Assembly: GCA_903941145.1 (NCBI GenBank)
Contig: CAJANQ010000598.1
Location: 1 to 8,468, forward strand
DNA length: 8,468 nt
Direction of reading: 5' to 3'
DNA from: an uncultured Actinomycetes bacterium
GTDB taxonomy: Bacteria > Actinomycetota > Acidimicrobiia > Acidimicrobiales > Microtrichaceae
A program made the translations under genes and the position numbers. This document shows positions 5,478 through 8,468 of this stretch, in pieces. The stretch's first letter is position 1. The number at the start of each line of letters is the position of its first letter. The notes below the pieces were generated by a model. The model did not search any database, was not told the DNA's origin, and saw nothing but the letters and a program-made list of their open reading frames with translations.

Positions 5478-7855
5478 AGCTCGGCGCCGTGCGTCGACAC
5501 GACCGCGTCGATGACCGTGGTCCGAACCCCGGCCACCTCGTCGTCGGTCAGCGTGCGGTCCAACGCCTGCAGCCGGAGCCGGAACGCCAGGCTGCGCCGA
5601 CCCTCCCCCAGCGAGCCGGAACGGAACACGTCGAAGAGGTCGCAGCGCTGCAGCAGCTCGCCGCCGGCGCCGGCAATGGTGGCGTGCACCACGGCGGCCG
5701 GGGTCTGTTCGTCGAGCACGAACGCCAGGTCGAAGTCGCTGGACGGGAACCGGCTCACGGGCCGGGCGAGCCGATCCAGCGTCGGCAGCGAGAGCAGCAC
5801 CGACAGGTCGAGGTCGAGCCACGCGACGCGCTCCTCGATCCCGAGTGCCGCGAGGACCTCTGGGTCGACCTCGCCGACCTCACCGACTTCGACACCGGCG
5901 ACCTCGACCACGGCCGAGCGGGACGGGTGAAGTCCGGGGACCGACGCAGCGCGCAGCCCGAGCGGCCCGACCTGGGCGGCGGCCAGCACGACCTCGAGCA
6001 GCTCGACGGCCGCAGGGGCCTCGAGGCCGGCGAGCGCCACTCCCAGGTGCTCGGCCTCGCCCGACAGCACGGTGCCGGCCCTGGCGGAGACGTCCACGTC
6101 GGTCAGGACGCCGCCAGCGCCGACCTCGAACGTGCGGCCGACCTCGAAGAGACGGACGCCGGAGATGCGGTGACGCGCGTTGTGGGCGACGGCGCCGAGC
6201 AGGCCGGGACGCAGCGACGTCCGCAGCACGGACTCCTCGGCGGCCAGCGGGTTGGCGATCACCAGGCCGCCGGCGGGCAGGCCACAGCGCTCGAGGTCGC
6301 CAGGGGCCAGGAACGGCAGCGGCATGGCCTCGCTGAGCCCCGCACCCTCGAGGGCGCGGCGGACGCGGCGGCGGGCGTGCTGGCGGACGGACAGCTCACC
6401 GGTGTGGGGCGAACCGGGCACGGTCTTGACGATCCGGCTGAACCCGAACTGGCGGGCGACCTCTTCGGCGACGTCGATCTCGATGGTGGTGTCGGGCCGC
6501 CAGGTCGGGACCTGGACCGAGAGTGCGTCCGCGCCGGGCGAGCACTCGAACCCCATGGGTTCGAGCAGACCGACGATCTCGTCGGACGAGAGCGCGGTGC
6601 CCAGCACTGCGTTCACACGGTCCGGCCGGACGGCGACCGTGGCGGGCACGGGAAGGTTGCCCTGTTCGAACGTCTCGACGTCGTGGACGGTGGCGCCCGC
6701 CACCTCGGCGAGGAGCGAGCAGATGCGGTCGGCCGCGAGGCGGGCCACCGCCGGGTCGACGCCACGCTTGAAGCGGAGCGACGCCTCGGAGTGCAGGTTG
6801 AGCCTGGCGGCGGTGGCAGCGATCCGCTCCGGGTCCCACCACGCCAGCTCAACGGCCACGTCGACCGTGGTCTCAGAGATCTCGGTGGAGGCTCCGCCCA
6901 TCACGCCGGCCAGACCGACGGCGACGTCGTCGGCGCCGGTGATGACGCCGTCGGCAGCCGTGAGCGTGCGCTCGACGCCGTCGAGCGTCACGAGCGTCTC
7001 GCCCTCACGGGCCGAGCGGACCTTCAGGGCGCCGCCCGGCACCTTGGCCAGGTCATAGGTGTGGTTGGGCTGGCCCAGCTCGAGCATCACGTAGTTGGAG
7101 ACGTCGACCACGTTGTTGATGGGACGCATGCCGGCAGCGACGAGCCGCTGTGCCATCCACCGCGGCGACGGTCCCAGCTGCAGGCCCGAGACCACGCGGA
7201 CGAGGAACTGTCCGCAGAGTTCGGGATCGATGAGCTCGACGGCGACCTCGGGGCCGCCGGGGACCACCGACGGCACGACGTCGGGCACCAGGAGCGGCAC
7301 GCCCTGACGGGCCGCCAGGTCACGGGCCACCCCGAGCATGCAGAGGGCATCGGGCCGGTTGGGCAGGACGTCGAGGTCGTAGACGGTGTCCTGGCGCAGG
7401 TCGAGCGCCTCGCGCAGGCCCGTGCCCGGCACCAGGTCGACCGGGAGGATCAGCAGGCCTTCGTGGTCGTCGCCCAGCTCCAGCTCGCGGGCCGAGCAGA
7501 GCATCCCGTTGGACTCCTGCCCGCGCATTTTGCGGGCCGCGATCTCCATGCCGTTGGGCATGACCGTGCCGACGGTGGCCAGCGGCACCAGGTCGCCGGC
7601 GGCAAAGTTCCCCGCACCGCAGCAGATCTGGAGCGGCATGCCGTCGCCGGCGTCGACGTCGACCAGGCGGATCTTGTCGGCGTCGGGGTGCGGGCGCACC
7701 TCGAGGACCTTGGCCACCACCACACCGTCGAGGTGGGCGCCCATCTCGAACTGCTCCTCGACCGGCAGGCCCAGGTCGGTGAGCTGCTCGGCAATCTCGT
7801 CAGAGGTGCCCTCGAGGGGTGCGAACTCCCGGAGCCAGGACAGGAGGACGCGCAT
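5468..7855 (-). CDS. pheT: Phenylalanyl-tRNA synthetase beta subunit
   Basis: PheT pairs with PheS as an alpha2beta2 enzyme that charges tRNA-Phe; the beta subunit carries tRNA-recognition and editing domains. The 795 residues match the bacterial length of about 790-830. An N-terminal EMAP-II-like tRNA-binding OB fold spans about 40-150 (GVVVAKVLEVRPHPDADKIR from 44, RGQESNGMLCS at 111-121, DDHEGLLIL at 129-137). The B3/4 editing domain covers about 210-380, with MRPINNVVDVSNYVMLELGQ at 243-262. A B5 domain lies near 405-475 and a catalytic-like core at about 490-690 (LHPSRSA at 642-648). The C-terminal ferredoxin-like anticodon-binding domain starts near SRFPSSDFDL at 701-710. The start is the ATG at 7855, sharing one base with the pheS stop and preceded by GGAG. 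A 62-codon in-frame extension inside pheS is arginine-rich shadow sequence. No domain is missing. Confidence 0.97.
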   Translation of the reverse strand: MRVLLSWLREFAPLEGTSDEIAEQLTDLGLPVEEQFEMGAHLDGVVVAKVLEVRPHPDADKIRLVDVDAGDGMPLQICCGAGNFAAGDLVPLATVGTVMPNGMEIAARKMRGQESNGMLCSARELELGDDHEGLLILPVDLVPGTGLREALDLRQDTVYDLDVLPNRPDALCMLGVARDLAARQGVPLLVPDVVPSVVPGGPEVAVELIDPELCGQFLVRVVSGLQLGPSPRWMAQRLVAAGMRPINNVVDVSNYVMLELGQPNHTYDLAKVPGGALKVRSAREGETLVTLDGVERTLTAADGVITGADDVAVGLAGVMGGASTEISETTVDVAVELAWWDPERIAATAARLNLHSEASLRFKRGVDPAVARLAADRICSLLAEVAGATVHDVETFEQGNLPVPATVAVRPDRVNAVLGTALSSDEIVGLLEPMGFECSPGADALSVQVPTWRPDTTIEIDVAEEVARQFGFSRIVKTVPGSPHTGELSVRQHARRRVRRALEGAGLSEAMPLPFLAPGDLERCGLPAGGLVIANPLAAEESVLRTSLRPGLLGAVAHNARHRISGVRLFEVGRTFEVGAGGVLTDVDVSARAGTVLSGEAEHLGVALAGLEAPAAVELLEVVLAAAQVGPLGLRAASVPGLHPSRSAVVEVAGVEVGEVGEVDPEVLAALGIEERVAWLDLDLSVLLSLPTLDRLARPVSRFPSSDFDLAFVLDEQTPAAVVHATIAGAGGELLQRCDLFDVFRSGSLGEGRRSLAFRLRLQALDRTLTDDEVAGVRTTVIDAVVSTHGAELRG

Positions 7856-8468
7856 CAGAACTGCTCCAGGAATCGCTGGTCGTTGGTGATGAAGTCGCGG
7901 AGGTCCTCGACGTGGTGCCGGACCTTGGCCAGACGGTCGATGCCGAACCCGAACGCGAACCCGCTCCACTCCTCGGGGTCGAGGCCGCACGAGCGGAGGA
8001 CGTTGGGGTGCACCATCCCGCAGCCGCCGAGCTCCAGCCACTCACCGTCCGGACCGGAGATGTCGAACTCGGCGGACGGCTCGGTGAACGGGAAGTACGA
8101 GGGCCGCATGCGACTGGTCAGGTCGGCGCCGAAGTAGGCCTTCGTGAAGGTCTCGATCGTTCCTGACAGGTCGCCCATCGTGATGCCCCGGTCGATGACC
8201 AGGCCCTCGATCTGGTGGAACACGGGCAGGTGCGTCGCGTCGGCCGTGTCGCGCCGGTACACGCGACCGGGGCACACCACGTAGATCGGCGGGCCCCAGC
8301 CGTCTCGCACTGCCGAGAGCATGGTGCGGGCCTGTACCGGCGAGGTGTGCGTGCGGAGCAGGAGCTGCTCGGCCACCACACCCTCGAGACCGGCCGGGTC
8401 GAGGTAGAGCGTGTCCCAGAGCGAGCGGGCCGGGTGCGAGGGCGGCAGGTTCAGCGCCTCGAAGTTGA
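7855..8468 (-). CDS. pheS: Phenylalanyl-tRNA synthetase alpha subunit, 5' end cut by window edge
   Basis: PheS is the catalytic class II subunit that forms phenylalanyl-adenylate and aminoacylates tRNA-Phe. The window holds the last 203 codons plus stop, of about 340-350 in a full protein. The missing part is the N-terminal tRNA-binding coiled coil and the start of the catalytic core. Reading in from the edge gives NFEALNLPPSHPARSLWDTL, then LLLRTHTSPVQAR, the typical active-site entry. Motif 2 appears as FHQIEGLVIDRG and motif 3 as GFAFGFGIDRLAKVRH near the C-terminus. ELGGCGMVHPNVL between them is the expected phenylalanine-pocket region. The C-terminus ends DQRFLEQF and its stop shares one base with the pheT start. 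The coding region continues in frame to position 8466, so an internal GTG near 8379 is not the start. The promoter lies outside the window. Confidence 0.96.
   Translation of the reverse strand, partial: NFEALNLPPSHPARSLWDTLYLDPAGLEGVVAEQLLLRTHTSPVQARTMLSAVRDGWGPPIYVVCPGRVYRRDTADATHLPVFHQIEGLVIDRGITMGDLSGTIETFTKAYFGADLTSRMRPSYFPFTEPSAEFDISGPDGEWLELGGCGMVHPNVLRSCGLDPEEWSGFAFGFGIDRLAKVRHHVEDLRDFITNDQRFLEQF
7864..7867 (-). promoter_or_regulatory. Ribosome binding site of pheT inside the pheS 3' end
   Basis: GGAG on the minus strand lies eight bases before the pheT ATG at 7855, in the last codons of pheS. Together with the TGATG overlap it indicates coupled translation of the two subunits. It supports the MRVLLSWLREF start, the standard PheT N-terminus. 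Confidence 0.6.

Noticed and set aside
7856..8041. 62-codon in-frame extension of pheT into pheS
   Set aside because: The extension is R/P-rich and overlaps the conserved PheS motif 3 in another frame. MRVLLSWLREF from 7855 is the standard PheT N-terminus with GGAG upstream.
5420..8137. A 905-codon open frame on the plus strand opposite pheT and pheS
   Set aside because: Its product is a low-complexity mix rich in G, R, H, D and V with no recognisable domain. It lies antisense to pheT and pheS, whose domains are intact and in frame. Long antisense frames are expected in GC-rich DNA because stop codons are rare.

Overview
The window is a GC-rich stretch of bacterial chromosome, almost entirely coding. 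All eight genes lie on the minus strand, so transcription runs from position 8468 down to position 1. The gene order pheS-pheT-argC-argB-argD-argF-argR-argG is the classical actinobacterial arrangement, in which the phenylalanyl-tRNA synthetase genes sit directly upstream of the arginine biosynthesis operon (as in Mycobacterium and Streptomyces). High GC, this synteny and the protein sequences point to an actinobacterium. A deep-branching lineage such as Acidimicrobiia is plausible, but that is an inference and was not tested.

Layout in transcription order: the 3' part of pheS (8468-7855, 5' end outside the window) and complete pheT (7855-5468) form a translationally coupled pair. pheT ends in a perfect 9-bp GC hairpin that spans its stop codon (5457-5477). 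A 79-bp intergenic region (5389-5467) then holds a likely ArgR operator (5421-5434) and a candidate promoter whose TAGGGT -10 lies only 6 nt from the argC start codon. From there argC, argB, argD, argF and argR follow without gaps. Their junctions are 4-nt ATGA overlaps (argC/argB, argB/argD) or 1-nt TGATG overlaps (argD/argF, argF/argR). An 80-bp gap (801-880) with a G9 homopolymer and a repeated GTTCTGGGGG motif separates argR from argG, which runs out of the window at position 1.

Together the arg genes encode N-acetylglutamate kinase (ArgB), N-acetyl-glutamyl-phosphate reductase (ArgC), acetylornithine aminotransferase (ArgD), ornithine carbamoyltransferase (ArgF), argininosuccinate synthase (ArgG) and the arginine-sensing repressor (ArgR). 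ArgR probably closes a feedback loop on the operator upstream of argC. The notable absence is argJ, which normally lies between argC and argB; here argC and argB overlap by 4 nt, so no argJ or remnant of it can be present. argH, usually after argG, would lie beyond position 1.

I found no mobile element, CRISPR array, tRNA, rRNA or obviously new system. The points worth a second look are the missing argJ, the TGCAA-type operator with 10-bp periodicity, the possibly leaderless argC promoter, the hairpin at the pheT stop, and the G-tract in the argR-argG gap.
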